Assembly (NCBI GenBank): GCA_029260655.1 | Contig: JAJDCU010000007.1 | Coordinates: forward strand, 1 to 63,759 | Direction: 5' to 3' | Source: Phycisphaeraceae bacterium | GTDB lineage: Bacteria; Planctomycetota; Phycisphaerae; Phycisphaerales; Phycisphaeraceae | Length of the DNA stretch: 63,759 nucleotides | Part shown: in pieces, positions 16,721 through 25,944 of the stretch | Layout of the letters: every line of letters starts with the position of its first letter | Numbering within the stretch: the first letter of the stretch is position 1 | Notes under the pieces: model-generated | What the model saw: only the letters and a program-made list of their open reading frames with translations | Databases searched by the model: none | Told to the model about the DNA's origin: nothing | Made by a program: the position numbers and the translations under genes

Positions 16721-17866
16721 ATGAAAAGCTTACTCCTGATCATACAGGCGCTTCTTCTCCAACTGAGCGCTTCATCTGCGCTCGCCCAAAGCTACGGTTT
16801 CGAACACACGTTCAAGAACCTTCAATTCCAGCGTCCGGTGCTGATCGCCGCCGCGCCGGGCGGGGCTGACCGTATGTTCGTCATCGAGCAGGCCGGGCGG
16901 GTCTTGTGGTTTGAGAGCCGGCCGGGCGTTCGGGGATCAGATGTCCACATCGCACTGGACATCCGTCACAAGGTCAACAGCAAGGGCAACGAGGAGGGCC
17001 TGCTCGGGCTCGCGTTCCACCCGGACTTTGCAAATAACCATTGCGTCTACCTGCATTACTCTGCCAGTGCGCCGAGGCGCAACGTCCTGTCTCGGTGGAC
17101 CATGGACCGTAGCGCCAACGTGATCCTCCCCGACAGCGAGCGCGTCATCCTCGAAGTCGAACAGCCTTTCAGTAACCACAACGGCGGACACATCGCGTTC
17201 GGCCCGGAAGGGTATCTCTACATCGCTCTGGGCGACGGCGGCGCAGGCGGAGACCCCCACGGGCACGGCCAAAACCTTTCCACCCTGCTCGCAACCCTCC
17301 TGCGCATCGACGTCGACCAACCCGACAACGCCAAACCCTACGGCATCCCCAAGGACAACCCCTTCCTCAACACCCCCGGTTCCCCCGGCGCACGCCCGGA
17401 GATATACGCCTACGGCCTGCGCAATGTCTGGCGGTTCAGCTTCGACCCTAAGACCGGCGACCTCTGGGCCGGCGACGTCGGGCAGAACGCGCACGAAGAA
17501 ATCGACATCATCACCAACGGCGGCAACTACGGCTGGAACGCTCGCGAAGGGTTTAGCTCTTACAACGGCGGGGAAAAAGCAACTGACATGATCGACCCGG
17601 TCATCGACCTGCCCCGACGCGATGCCGCGTCGGTCACCGGCGGATACGTCTATCGCGGCAAGACCATCCCCGAACTAAACGGCGCGTACATCTACGGCGA
17701 TTACGTCACCGGGATCATCTGGCGCCTGCGCTACGATGGCCATCGGGTCACCGAAAACGAACAGATCGGTAACGTCCCCGAGATCGCAAGCTTCGGGCTG
17801 GATACACACGGGGAACTCTATATCTGTTCACTGCAAGGGCAGATCTACAAGCTGACGCCTAAGTAA
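16721..17866 (+). CDS. PQQ-dependent sugar dehydrogenase (GSDH/HHIP family), secreted
   Basis: 381 residues with a signal peptide (MKSLLLIIQALLLQLSASSA, then LAQ). The soluble glucose dehydrogenase beta-propeller is recognisable from RMFVIEQAGRVLWFE, EEGLLGLAFHPDFANN, HNGGHIAFGPEGYLYIALGD, YAYGLRNVWRFSFDP and GDVGQNAHEEID. Members oxidise sugars or related compounds with PQQ in the periplasm; many planctomycete versions have unknown substrate. Probably translated from a leaderless mRNA. It stands alone, without PQQ synthesis genes in the window. Confidence 0.9.
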   Translation: MKSLLLIIQALLLQLSASSALAQSYGFEHTFKNLQFQRPVLIAAAPGGADRMFVIEQAGRVLWFESRPGVRGSDVHIALDIRHKVNSKGNEEGLLGLAFHPDFANNHCVYLHYSASAPRRNVLSRWTMDRSANVILPDSERVILEVEQPFSNHNGGHIAFGPEGYLYIALGDGGAGGDPHGHGQNLSTLLATLLRIDVDQPDNAKPYGIPKDNPFLNTPGSPGARPEIYAYGLRNVWRFSFDPKTGDLWAGDVGQNAHEEIDIITNGGNYGWNAREGFSSYNGGEKATDMIDPVIDLPRRDAASVTGGYVYRGKTIPELNGAYIYGDYVTGIIWRLRYDGHRVTENEQIGNVPEIASFGLDTHGELYICSLQGQIYKLTPK

Positions 17867-17882
17867 GCGTCGGCGTGCCCGA

Positions 17883-18134
17883 TCAGTTAGGCGGTTGCCC
17901 CTCTTCCGCATCGCCGGTCACTGACGGGTTGCGCCGCCCAAGCTCCGCGAACAACGCCGTCAGAACTGCGTCCAGATAGAGTCCCAGCGCGATCGCGCTG
18001 ACGATGCAGCAGCCCACAGCCAGCGTCACGGCCCCCATCACCAGGCAGGCGACCGCGCCGGCGAGCATCATCAGCCCGCAAGCCAGCAGCATAAACCGCA
18101 CCATTTGGTCCGCGAAGCTCTGGATTTTTTTCAT
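17883..18134 (-). CDS. small two-helix membrane protein downstream of recJ
   Basis: 83 residues with two hydrophobic segments (MLLACGLMMLAGAVACLVMG and TLAVGCCIVSAIALGLYLDA) and a polar C-terminus. Its ATG overlaps the recJ stop codon as ATGA, so the two genes are translationally coupled. No family recognised. Confidence 0.65.
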   Translation of the reverse strand: MKKIQSFADQMVRFMLLACGLMMLAGAVACLVMGAVTLAVGCCIVSAIALGLYLDAVLTALFAELGRRNPSVTGDAEEGQPPN

Positions 18135-19993
18135 GGTGTCACTGCTGTCAATACTTTGAAGTCTGTGATGTGTAGCTCCGGCCGGCGCACGCCCCGCCAG
18201 GCGTTGACCTTGGGCTCGAACAACAAGTCGACGGCCGCGCCGGCGGGGAGAATCCGGGCGTGATCTCCCATCCCAAACGCCACCGCACGCAGCGTCCGTC
18301 CGCTCTGCGCGATCGTCATCGACAGGTGCCTGCCGGACGCCCCCATCCGCTGCGCCGGTCGGTCCAGCACCGCGCCGCGCACAAGAAGCCTGGGCGTGGG
18401 GTTGCCCCTGCCAAACGGCGCGAGCCGGGCGAGCGAATCAAACAGTTCGAGCGTGCAATCGCCCAGGCCGATCTCGGCGTCCACCGTGACCGCGCGGACC
18501 AGGCCCTCTTCACTGAGTAGGCCGTTGACCTGCTGAACCAACGCCTCGCGCAAGGCGTCGACCTTGTCGACCTCCAGCGTGAGACCGGCCGCCATCGCGT
18601 GGCCGCCGAACTTTTCGAGCAGGTCACCGCAGGCCTCAAGGGCGTCGTGGATCGACACACCCTCGACACTGCGTGCCGAACCCTGCGCCTTGCCTTGGTC
18701 GAACCCGAGCACCACCGCGGGCCTGGCAAACGCATCAACCAACCGGCTGGCGACGATCCCGACCACGCCGGGGTGCCAGCCCTCGGAGCCCACGACGATC
18801 GCCCGGCGGTCCGGCGCGTCGTAGCCCCGGTCGATGACGATCTGCTTGGCCCGGTCGGCAATCTGTCGCTCGGTCGCGCGCCGGCGTTCGTTTTCAGCCG
18901 TCAGGAAACGCGCCAGCTCGGTCGCACGCGGCCCCTCGGCGGTCGTCAGTATTTCCAGAGCGTCCTTGGCATGGCCCATCCGCCCGCAGGCGTTGAGACG
19001 GGGACCCAAAACGAAACCGACGTGGTACGCGTCGATCTTCTCATCACGCAGACGTGCCGCATCGATCAGCGCATTGAGCCCGGCGAACCGCGTCTGCTTG
19101 ATCCGGCCAAGCCCGAACGTCGTCAGCACCCGGTTCTCACCGATCAACGGCACGACATCCGCCACCGTCCCCAGCGCCACCAGCGACAGCAACTCGATCA
19201 TCAGCTCCCGATACGCGTCCGGCAACCGGTCAGACCCGCACAACTCACGCGCAAACTGCCAGGCGAGCTTGAAGGCGACCCCCGCGCCGCAGAGATGGGG
19301 GCAGGGGTAGGCGTTGGGGGTTGGGGGTTGGGGATTCGGAATTGGGGAAGTAGAGTCAGATAGTGCGGGGTGGACGAGTGTGTGCGCATCCGGGAGCGCA
19401 TCGGGGTCGAACTGATGGTGGTCTGTGATGATCAGGTCGACACCCTGGTCACGCGCGGCTTGCGCCGGTTCGACAGCGGTGATGCCGCAGTCGACGGAGA
19501 TGATCAGTGGCTTGGGATCGTGTGCCTGGGCGAGTTGGACGATCGCCTCGGCGCTTAGGCCGTAGCCCTCGTCCAGGCGATGGGGGATGTAGGTATGAAC
19601 GTCGGCATCGGCGAGCTTGAGGGTGTGCCAGAGCACGGCCGAGGCGGTCACGCCGTCGACGTCGTAGTCGCCGTAAATCACGATCGGCTGGCGATCCGAA
19701 ACGGCCTGGGCGATCCGCTTTGCGGCTTGCACCGCGCCGGGCAGCAGTGCCGGGTCGTGCAGGTGAGTCAGCTTCGGCGTGAGGAACCGCTGGGCGGCCT
19801 GCGCCAAGTCGCCAACGCCCGGGCTATCTGACAAATTCTCGGAGTCTATCGAGCGTTTGGCGAGGATCTTCCCAACCAGCGGCGGCAAGCACAGTGAACG
19901 CGTCAACTCCGCGGCGGCCTGCTCGACATCCGGTCCGTTCTCGACCGGCCGCCAGCGGTAGTGTGTCCCTGCCTCCTGCATGAGCGACATCAT
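18131..19993 (-). CDS. recJ: single-stranded-DNA-specific exonuclease RecJ
   Basis: 620 residues. DHH domain: VIYGDYDVDGVTASAVLWHT (about 104-124), ISVDCGITAVEPA, TDHHQF (190-195); DHHA1 and OB parts follow, with GGHAMAAGLTLEVDKVDALR and AFGRGNPTPRLLVRGAV. RecJ degrades single-stranded DNA 5' to 3' in recombination and repair. Between VHPAL and the conserved CGAGVAFKL lies an extra proline-rich stretch (SPIPNPQPPTPN, about 216-227) encoded by a C-rich repeat that also occurs in other genes of this window. The exact start (19993 or the Met at residue 5) is uncertain. Confidence 0.94.
   Translation of the reverse strand: MMSLMQEAGTHYRWRPVENGPDVEQAAAELTRSLCLPPLVGKILAKRSIDSENLSDSPGVGDLAQAAQRFLTPKLTHLHDPALLPGAVQAAKRIAQAVSDRQPIVIYGDYDVDGVTASAVLWHTLKLADADVHTYIPHRLDEGYGLSAEAIVQLAQAHDPKPLIISVDCGITAVEPAQAARDQGVDLIITDHHQFDPDALPDAHTLVHPALSDSTSPIPNPQPPTPNAYPCPHLCGAGVAFKLAWQFARELCGSDRLPDAYRELMIELLSLVALGTVADVVPLIGENRVLTTFGLGRIKQTRFAGLNALIDAARLRDEKIDAYHVGFVLGPRLNACGRMGHAKDALEILTTAEGPRATELARFLTAENERRRATERQIADRAKQIVIDRGYDAPDRRAIVVGSEGWHPGVVGIVASRLVDAFARPAVVLGFDQGKAQGSARSVEGVSIHDALEACGDLLEKFGGHAMAAGLTLEVDKVDALREALVQQVNGLLSEEGLVRAVTVDAEIGLGDCTLELFDSLARLAPFGRGNPTPRLLVRGAVLDRPAQRMGASGRHLSMTIAQSGRTLRAVAFGMGDHARILPAGAAVDLLFEPKVNAWRGVRRPELHITDFKVLTAVTP
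19311..19345. repeat. C-rich in-gene repeat within recJ
   Basis: On the recJ sense strand the word AATCCCCAACCCCCA is followed by ACCCCCAAC and preceded by a near copy. The same 15-mer occurs in sense orientation at 29863-29877, about 33821-33837 and about 36018-36032, each time within a protein-coding frame. Confidence 0.85.
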
Positions 19994-20173
19994 ACCGCCG
20001 TCGAACCTGACTTGTGAGGTATACTCATGACGGCCTCATGGATGCTCATGCATGTGAGGCTGAGGCTGGGCGAAGCGCCCCCGTCGACCCGTCTGGCAGC
20101 CGGATGTGGCTGACCGGGTTAAACTGGGGCGGCTTACATCGCTGCACGATCGGAACACACACAAGGATCAAGG

Positions 20174-21637
20174 ATGATCCGGCGCACCCTAAAACGACAA
20201 CCCAAACCCCTTCGCCGCGGCTACTTGGCCCGACCGCGTATGCTTCGTGCCTCAAGCAGGCAAGCATGCATCACATTCGGAGCCCTGTTAATAGTGTTGA
20301 CGACGGTGACGTTCACCGGCTGTACACGCAGAGGGCCTGTGACGCCCACGCTCAGGCCCGCGCCGACCCGTGTGACGCCAGCCGAAACCCGGGACACCCG
20401 CAGGCACATGCTGCTGCCGACGGTCGCGTCGATTAATCGTGAGCCCGTGGTCCGGGTCCGGATTCAGAAAAACGCAGCGCGTGTCGAGGTGTCCACCGGC
20501 CAGTCACTGTTGATCGGCCCGGCGACGGCGGGAGACGGCGCTGGCACGACACGTCGATTCACCCGCGCGGTCGCGGTCACTTACTACCGCGGGGCGTTCC
20601 TGGTGACCGACACCCGCGGCCAGACCGTCCGGTGGGCGCTCAGATCGATGCGGCTGACCCCGGGAACAAGTGCGGGCGCGGCGTCGGGCGCTCCGTTTGC
20701 ATTCAACGGCAAGCCCTACCCCGGCTCGCTGGTGCTGGTGCCCGTCAAAGATGAGAACGGCCGACCGACCGGTCGGATAGACGTGGTCAACCATGTGGCG
20801 ATGGAGTCGTACCTGCCGGGGGTGATCGAGCGTGAGTTGTACGGCTCGTGGGACCCGACGGCCTTCCGCGCCGCGGCGATCGCCGCAAGGACCTACGCGG
20901 TGTTCGAGTCGTCACTGAACAGCCAAAAGCACTACGACATCGAGTCGACCACGGCCAGCCAGGTCTACGGCGGTCGTTCGGCAAATCCCAAGGTCTTGCA
21001 GGCGGTTGAGCAAACACGGGGGCTGCTGATCGCTTATCACGGGCGGATCGTGCCGGCGTTCTACTCAAGCTCGTGCGGCGGGACCAGTCAGGACGCGAAG
21101 GCGGCGTTCACCTGGCTGCCGGGGCTGCCGAACATGCCGCCGCTGCGCGGCAAGAGCCGTGGGCCCTGGTGCCAATCAAGCGACAAGTTCCGCTGGGGCC
21201 CGGTCGCGCGTGCCAAGGCGCCGCTGGCGTTACGGTTCAAGGCGTGGGGGAACACGCAAGACCACCCGATCAAGTCGCTAAGGGGTATCCGTGACATCCG
21301 CGTCGCAAGGACTAACAGCGCCGGTCGTCCGACGGCTTTCTCGATCGCCGATCACGCCGGGATGACCTTCACCCTCGGGGCCGAGCAGTTCCGCCAGGCC
21401 GGCAATCATCCCGCGCCGGGATTGGGCAAGCCCGGCAAGGGCCGAACGCTTTACAGCAGCCACGTGAGCGTGAAGGTCAGCGCCTCGGCGGTCACGTTCT
21501 ACGACGGGCGAGGCTTTGGCCACGGCGTGGGCCTGTGCCAGTTCGGCACACAGGGGCTGGCCAAGGCGGGGTATAGCGAGTACTCGATCCTGGCGTACTA
21601 CTACCCCGGGTCGAAGGTGCTCCGGGCGTATCCATAA
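20174..21637 (+). CDS. SpoIID/LytB domain lipoprotein
   Basis: 487 residues. A basic N-terminus, a hydrophobic segment and TFTGC at about residue 50 look like a lipoprotein signal, so an internal ATG (20240) may be the true start although AAGGA precedes the ATG at 20174. The SpoIID core is clear: NHVAMESYLPGVIERELYGS, AAAIAARTYAVFES, STTASQVYGG, VVPAFYSSSCGGTS-like IVPAFYSSSCGGTSQD, and GFGHGVGLCQFGTQGLAKAG near the end. SpoIID-type proteins are lytic transglycosylases acting on denuded peptidoglycan. This points to peptidoglycan remodelling, consistent with murB elsewhere in the window. Confidence 0.9.
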   Translation: MIRRTLKRQPKPLRRGYLARPRMLRASSRQACITFGALLIVLTTVTFTGCTRRGPVTPTLRPAPTRVTPAETRDTRRHMLLPTVASINREPVVRVRIQKNAARVEVSTGQSLLIGPATAGDGAGTTRRFTRAVAVTYYRGAFLVTDTRGQTVRWALRSMRLTPGTSAGAASGAPFAFNGKPYPGSLVLVPVKDENGRPTGRIDVVNHVAMESYLPGVIERELYGSWDPTAFRAAAIAARTYAVFESSLNSQKHYDIESTTASQVYGGRSANPKVLQAVEQTRGLLIAYHGRIVPAFYSSSCGGTSQDAKAAFTWLPGLPNMPPLRGKSRGPWCQSSDKFRWGPVARAKAPLALRFKAWGNTQDHPIKSLRGIRDIRVARTNSAGRPTAFSIADHAGMTFTLGAEQFRQAGNHPAPGLGKPGKGRTLYSSHVSVKVSASAVTFYDGRGFGHGVGLCQFGTQGLAKAGYSEYSILAYYYPGSKVLRAYP

Positions 21638-21658
21638 CACGCCGGAGACTGGATCACC

Positions 21659-21694
21659 CCGCTAAACCGCAAGCGGCTTGCCGGCGACTTGCCG
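21659..21694. repeat. CCGCTAAAC repeat with GCAAGCGGCTTGC hairpin
   Basis: CCGCTAAAC (21659-21667) runs into GCAAG-cgg-CTTGC and a second ACTTGCCGG word. It follows the stop of the SpoIID-like gene and could act as a 3' hairpin. It shares the 9-mer with the element at 10826-10897. Confidence 0.6.
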
Positions 21695-21746
21695 GTGGTA
21701 TTGACCGCCGCTTGAAGGTGTGCCGTTGGATGTATCCGGATCCGTC

Positions 21747-22520
21747 TTACCCCTCGACCGGCTGCCCCAGATGCGACCGCCGGCGGGATGCCTGCTGGAT
21801 CTGCGAGTCCATCGACTGGGGAATCGTCGGGATCGTCTTGAGCTTCCACGACTCCATGTCGAACCGGCTGGTGATGTAATCGACCCCCTCCTCGACGCTG
21901 TCGGTGACGTGGAACAGGTCCATGTCCGGGGGGCTGACGGTCTTGTATTTTTCGACCATCGTGCCGCGCATCCAGTCGACCAGGCCGTCCCAGAAGTCGT
22001 GCCCGATCAGGACGACGGGGAAGGGCTCGATCTTGTTCGTCTGGATCAGTGTGATCGACTCGAAGAACTCGTCCATCGTCCCGAACCCGCCGGGGAAGCA
22101 GACGAAGCCGCAGGCGTACTTGACGAACATGACCTTGCGGATGAAGAAGTAGCGGAAGTCGAGCTGGTGGGTCTGGTATCGGTTGGGGTCCTGCTCCATG
22201 GGCAGGTCGATGTTCAGGCCGACGCTCTTGCCCCCCGCCTCGAACGCGCCCTTGTTGGCGGCTTCCATGATCCCCGGCCCCCCGCCGGTAATGACCGCCA
22301 TGTCACGCTTGACGATCTCCTTGCCGCAGTCGACCGCCTGCTGGTAAACGGGGTCGTCTTCCAGGGTCCGTGCCGAGCCGAACACCGTCACCGCCGGGCC
22401 TACCTCGCTCATCACCTCGAACCCGTCGACGAACTCCGAGAGGATGCGGAACAGCCGCCAGGTCTCTCGGCTAAGTGCCGCCTCGCGGCCCAGGACATTG
22501 TTGCTTTCACCGTTTGCCAT
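21747..22520 (-). CDS. LOG family protein (TIGR00730 type)
   Basis: 257 residues from the ATG at 22520 (MANGESNN), which has GGAG 6 nt upstream; an ATG four codons earlier contains that site and is unlikely. Motifs: VTVFGSARTLEDDPVY, ITGGGPGIMEAANKGAFEAG and PGGFGTMDEFFE, the signature of LOG/lysine-decarboxylase-like nucleotide phosphoribohydrolases. The family hydrolyses nucleoside monophosphates such as AMP or cytokinin nucleotides. Physiological role in planctomycetes unknown. Confidence 0.9.
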   Translation of the reverse strand: MANGESNNVLGREAALSRETWRLFRILSEFVDGFEVMSEVGPAVTVFGSARTLEDDPVYQQAVDCGKEIVKRDMAVITGGGPGIMEAANKGAFEAGGKSVGLNIDLPMEQDPNRYQTHQLDFRYFFIRKVMFVKYACGFVCFPGGFGTMDEFFESITLIQTNKIEPFPVVLIGHDFWDGLVDWMRGTMVEKYKTVSPPDMDLFHVTDSVEEGVDYITSRFDMESWKLKTIPTIPQSMDSQIQQASRRRSHLGQPVEG

Positions 22521-22595
22521 GCTGATCTCCATTCTTCTTTTCTACTGACTCTTGTGTATCTCTATTCGTTATTGTCATTGTATCGCGGCGCAACT

Positions 22596-22627
22596 AAAAA
22601 CCGGCCGGAAATATCGTCTCCGGCCGG
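22596..22627 (-). terminator. intrinsic terminator after rplT
   Basis: On the minus strand CCGGCCGGA pairs with TCCGGCCGG across a 9-nt loop, followed by TTTTT. It ends the rpmI-rplT transcript 33 nt after the rplT stop. Confidence 0.9.
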
Positions 22628-22659
22628 GGGTGAGTGACTTGTCAAAGTCGCCCCGGCGG

Positions 22660-23034
22660 TCAGGCCGCGGGCTGGAGGGATTCGAGACCGGCCTTGGCCT
22701 GCTCGACTATCTTGTCAAACCCGGCGGGGTCGGCGATGGCGATCTCGCTGAGCATCTTGCGATTCAGCGTGATGTTCGCCGCCTTGAGCCCGGCGGTAAA
22801 CCGGCTGTAGTTAATATCACGCATCCGGCACGCGGCGCTGATGCGGGTGATCCACAGCTGCCGGTAGTCACGCTTAACAAGCCGGCGGTCCTTGTAGGCG
22901 TACACACCGGCCCGGATGACCGCTTCCTGCACACGACGCCACTGCGTTCTTCGTGCCCCGCGGTTGCCTTTGACTTTCTTGAACCAGCGGACCTTCGCCT
23001 GTCGGCGGGCCGCGCCTTTGCGTGCTCTTGGCAT
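22660..23034 (-). CDS. rplT: 50S ribosomal protein L20
   Basis: 124 residues. The basic N-terminal arm MPRARKGAARRQAKVRWFKK, then YAYKDRRLVKRDYRQLWI, TRISAACRMRDINYSRF and LNRKMLSEIAIADP are typical. L20 is an early assembly protein of the large subunit. It follows rpmI on the same strand. infC does not precede the pair and pheS/pheT do not follow, unlike in many bacteria. Confidence 0.98.
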   Translation of the reverse strand: MPRARKGAARRQAKVRWFKKVKGNRGARRTQWRRVQEAVIRAGVYAYKDRRLVKRDYRQLWITRISAACRMRDINYSRFTAGLKAANITLNRKMLSEIAIADPAGFDKIVEQAKAGLESLQPAA

Positions 23035-23143
23035 CGCTAATCTCCTTTACGCGACGGCGGGGGTTGGGGCGTTTGCCCCGAACACTTGATGGACCCGACT
23101 CGCAGTACTCAATGTCAGGATCGACCCGTGCGGGCCTCCCTGT

Positions 23144-23362
23144 TTACTTGGCGTCGATCGGCTTTAAGGGGCGGTGAAGCATCCCTTGCAGCCGTTTCAT
23201 ATCGCCCCGCTTGGCCACAAACTTACCACGCAGACGCCGGCTCTCGTTGCCGGTCGACACGCTGTTGAGGTGGCTGGTCCCGGACTTACGGAACTTGACC
23301 TTGCCCTTGGCCGTGATCTTCACACGCTTGAGCAAACCTTTGTGGGACTTCATCTTGGGCAT
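23144..23362 (-). CDS. rpmI: 50S ribosomal protein L35
   Basis: 72 residues from the ATG at 23362: MPKMKSHKGLLKRVKITAKG, then KVKFRKSGTSHLNS and the basic C-terminus. L35 always pairs with L20 in gene order. An upstream in-frame start would add 11 residues that do not fit the family. A promoter candidate precedes it. Confidence 0.97.
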   Translation of the reverse strand: MPKMKSHKGLLKRVKITAKGKVKFRKSGTSHLNSVSTGNESRRLRGKFVAKRGDMKRLQGMLHRPLKPIDAK

Positions 23363-23397
23363 CGTGTCGTTCCTTAGTTCGTTAGGCCGAGCCATCT

Positions 23398-23426
23398 ATT
23401 GTAGTCGGGCCGGCCGGGGATGCAAA
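23398..23426 (-). promoter_or_regulatory. putative promoter of rpmI-rplT
   Basis: TTTGCA (23426-23421) and TACAAT (23403-23398), spacer 17 nt. The leader before rpmI would be about 28 nt. Confidence 0.5.
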
Positions 23427-23550
23427 GGGGGCCGTCGGAGCGGGGTATAGAGGCTGGAATAGGGGTATGGGGCCATGGACCGGCACGACCGCCTGATTCG
23501 GCTATTTAGGCCCGGGGCGTGGGTCAGGGCAATTATAGATGGGTTGCCCG

Positions 23551-23925
23551 TCATTTCTCTGACTGTTCAAGTGGCTGCTCCAAGTCCACCCCAATCGTCT
23601 GTCCGCACTCGGGACACGTTGCGCCGCTGGTCCTGGGCGTTCCTCGCAAGTCATACCCACACTGTTCACACATTCCCACCTGCAGCTTGGTGGTCTTTCT
23701 CCAGACCTCTACCGTGACTAAGATTGAAGTGATCAGCACTGTTGGGGCCACAACTAACATCCCAACTAATATGACATCCAATGGGAAGTCGTCATACGCC
23801 CCCCCTAGGACCTGTAGAAGCCCCTCGTAGATCGCAGTAAACAAGCACGGACTTACCAGCGTGAGCAGCAGTCCGCCGATGGCGGCAAGAACCGTATAGG
23901 TCATACGTTTGTTGGCATGACGCAT
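23551..23925 (-). CDS. membrane protein with C-terminal YDLRG zinc ribbon
   Basis: 124 residues. Two hydrophobic segments (TYTVLAAIGGLLLTLVSPCL and DVILVGMLVVAPTVLITSIL) are followed by a zinc ribbon C-x2-CGYDLRG-x8-CPECG at the C-terminus, a form typical of Phycisphaerae. The ATG at 23925 (MRHANKRM) was chosen because TTGACC-N16-TATCTT ends 7 nt before it, indicating a leaderless transcript; an upstream in-frame start would lie before that promoter. Function unknown. Confidence 0.75.
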   Translation of the reverse strand: MRHANKRMTYTVLAAIGGLLLTLVSPCLFTAIYEGLLQVLGGAYDDFPLDVILVGMLVVAPTVLITSILVTVEVWRKTTKLQVGMCEQCGYDLRGTPRTSGATCPECGQTIGVDLEQPLEQSEK

Positions 23926-23932
23926 GCCGACC

Positions 23933-23960
23933 AAGATAGCCACGGGTGATAGGTGGTCAA
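23933..23960 (-). promoter_or_regulatory. promoter placing transcription start at the ATG of the zinc-ribbon gene
   Basis: TTGACC (23960-23955), 16-nt spacer, TATCTT (23938-23933), then 7 nt to the ATG at 23925. One of the best cases for a leaderless mRNA in this window. Confidence 0.6.
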
Positions 23961-24018
23961 GCTGTTGAACGGAGTATCCCCCGGCAAAGCCGGGGGCTGA
24001 GGGGTAGATGCGCAACGA

Positions 24019-25761
24019 TTATTCTGTCGGCACATCGACGAAGGGACTGAGCGGCTGGGCGGGGGTGATCTCGGGGTCGGGGGTGCCGTCGGGATCGGGT
24101 GCTGGGTTGGTTTCGGGGGCGGGGGCGAGGTTCAGTTCGATGCGGTAGTAGTGCGGGCCGGGTCGTCGGAGGGCGGCGGTGTGGAAAGCGGTGTCGGTGG
24201 TGAACTGGACCTTTGCCCCGGGGATGAACTCATCAAACATCTGATCGCTGTTAACGCCGTCGACGGCGAGGAACCATTGGCCGTGTTGTTGCGCGGCGTA
24301 GGCCAGGTGTCGGCTGTCAGGGCTGAAGGTCAGGTGTCGGACCCGGTCGTATTCACCGATGACTTCGCCATCGAGCACGACGACGGGTTGGCCGTAGCGG
24401 TAAGCGAGGTACGCGGTGCGTTGGCTGTCGGGGCTGAAGGTGAGGGTCCGTGCGTCGATGCGTTCGAATGGTTGCTGGGGTTGACCGTCGACGATCAGCG
24501 ACCATCGCCCGCCGTAGAGTGCGCCGTAGGCCAGGTGTTGACTGTCGGGGCTGAAGCGCAGGCCGCCTGACAGGAGCTGTGAAAACGTCTGCTGTTCCTG
24601 GCCGTCGAGGACCAACGCCCAGCCGTGTTGCTTCTTCGCTGCGTAGACGAGGCTGGCGCCGTCGGGGCTGAGGGTGAGGCTGTCCTTGCCGATGGCGGCG
24701 TAGACGGGGCCGGGTTGGCCGTTGTGTACGACGAACCATTGGCCATCGCGTTTGAGGATGGCGGCGAGCGTCTGGCCGTCGTGGCTGAGGATTAGCTGCC
24801 CGGCGCGCTGGGCGTCGTAGCCCGGGACGTATTGGTGGTTCTGGTAGACGCGCCAGGTGCGGTCGTCGCCCATCGCCCAGTAGGCGAAGGTGCGACCATC
24901 GTCGCTGAGGACGGGCGCGGCTTGAATGGAGCGGAACCCGGGCCCGGGCTGGTGGCGGTCGACCAGATGCCATCGGCCATCCTTGACCGCGAGGAAGAGC
25001 ACGGCTGGGCCTTGGCTGGCGGGGGTTAACCCTGTGGCGAGCCGGTCCCACTTGGGTCCGGGCTCGCCGTTGACGACCACGCGCCATTGCTGGCCATCGA
25101 ACGCCGGGTAGGCCAGTGTGGACGAGTCGCCTGTGAAGACCAACTTATCGAAAAGGACGGTGTCGGCCATGGGCTGGGGCTGCTCGCCTTCCACGACAAA
25201 CTGCTGGTCCTCCATCCGCGCCAGGTAGACAAGGCGCTCGCCGTTGGGGCTGAACCGTACGGCCGACGCGGCCTCAAACCCCGGGAGGGTCCGCCACTTG
25301 TAGTAGAGCCACCATTTGTTTGAATACATCAGCACCGCGGTGGATTGGCTGTCAGGCGTAAAGACCGGGTCGGTCACATATTTGACCCCGATGGAGCTGT
25401 GGTCGTCCTGGGAGTAGCCGAAATACTGATATTCCCTGCCCCAGCGGTGGCGAAACGCCACGTGGGCCGAATCGGGGCTTGCGACCGCGGCTCCTTTGGG
25501 AATCAGCCGGTCGGGCCTGGACCCGCCTAAGGGGATCGCCCGCTGGGACATGATCGGACCGGGATCCGGCTGATCCTCCCCGAGGAACACCACCGCACCG
25601 GGGGCATCGCTATCGGGGATATCGCCGCCGGAGGTATCGCTGGGCGGGGCCTGGGCGGGCGTCGCTGGGGGCGGGTCGCTGGGGGCGGGCGCGGAGATAG
25701 CGGGGCCTGAAAAAGCCCATAAAACCAGCGTCAGGAGCATTGCTCGCGTGTTCGCAGGCAT
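24019..25761 (-). CDS. secreted WD40-like (PD40) beta-propeller protein
   Basis: 580 residues with a signal peptide (AMLLTLVLWAFSGPAISAPA). After a Pro-rich linker come about ten repeats of the form LxFSPDSQHLAYxA...GQWxLVVDGxxxxxFDxI, for example LRFSPDSQHLAYGALYGGRW and LTFSPDSRHLAYAAQQHGQW. They match the PD40/TolB-like propeller. The C-terminal tail is Pro/Asp-rich. Such propellers bind proteins or ligands in the periplasm or outside; the partner here is unknown. Divergent from dnaN. Confidence 0.8.
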   Translation of the reverse strand: MPANTRAMLLTLVLWAFSGPAISAPAPSDPPPATPAQAPPSDTSGGDIPDSDAPGAVVFLGEDQPDPGPIMSQRAIPLGGSRPDRLIPKGAAVASPDSAHVAFRHRWGREYQYFGYSQDDHSSIGVKYVTDPVFTPDSQSTAVLMYSNKWWLYYKWRTLPGFEAASAVRFSPNGERLVYLARMEDQQFVVEGEQPQPMADTVLFDKLVFTGDSSTLAYPAFDGQQWRVVVNGEPGPKWDRLATGLTPASQGPAVLFLAVKDGRWHLVDRHQPGPGFRSIQAAPVLSDDGRTFAYWAMGDDRTWRVYQNHQYVPGYDAQRAGQLILSHDGQTLAAILKRDGQWFVVHNGQPGPVYAAIGKDSLTLSPDGASLVYAAKKQHGWALVLDGQEQQTFSQLLSGGLRFSPDSQHLAYGALYGGRWSLIVDGQPQQPFERIDARTLTFSPDSQRTAYLAYRYGQPVVVLDGEVIGEYDRVRHLTFSPDSRHLAYAAQQHGQWFLAVDGVNSDQMFDEFIPGAKVQFTTDTAFHTAALRRPGPHYYRIELNLAPAPETNPAPDPDGTPDPEITPAQPLSPFVDVPTE

Positions 25762-25944
25762 CCATCTCCCCTTGGGTTCACCCGTACAAGCCGGGACGGC
25801 CTTGGCCCGTAACCACGGCCCTTACCCCAGGTCCGTACCCCCCTGTTATCGGTGAGTTTTCCCCCGGTCTTTGGGGCCCGCCCGGTTTGCCCGCCCACGG
25901 GCCAGTGGGTAGATTGTGCTGCTCAATTAAGCAAGGTGATTCCT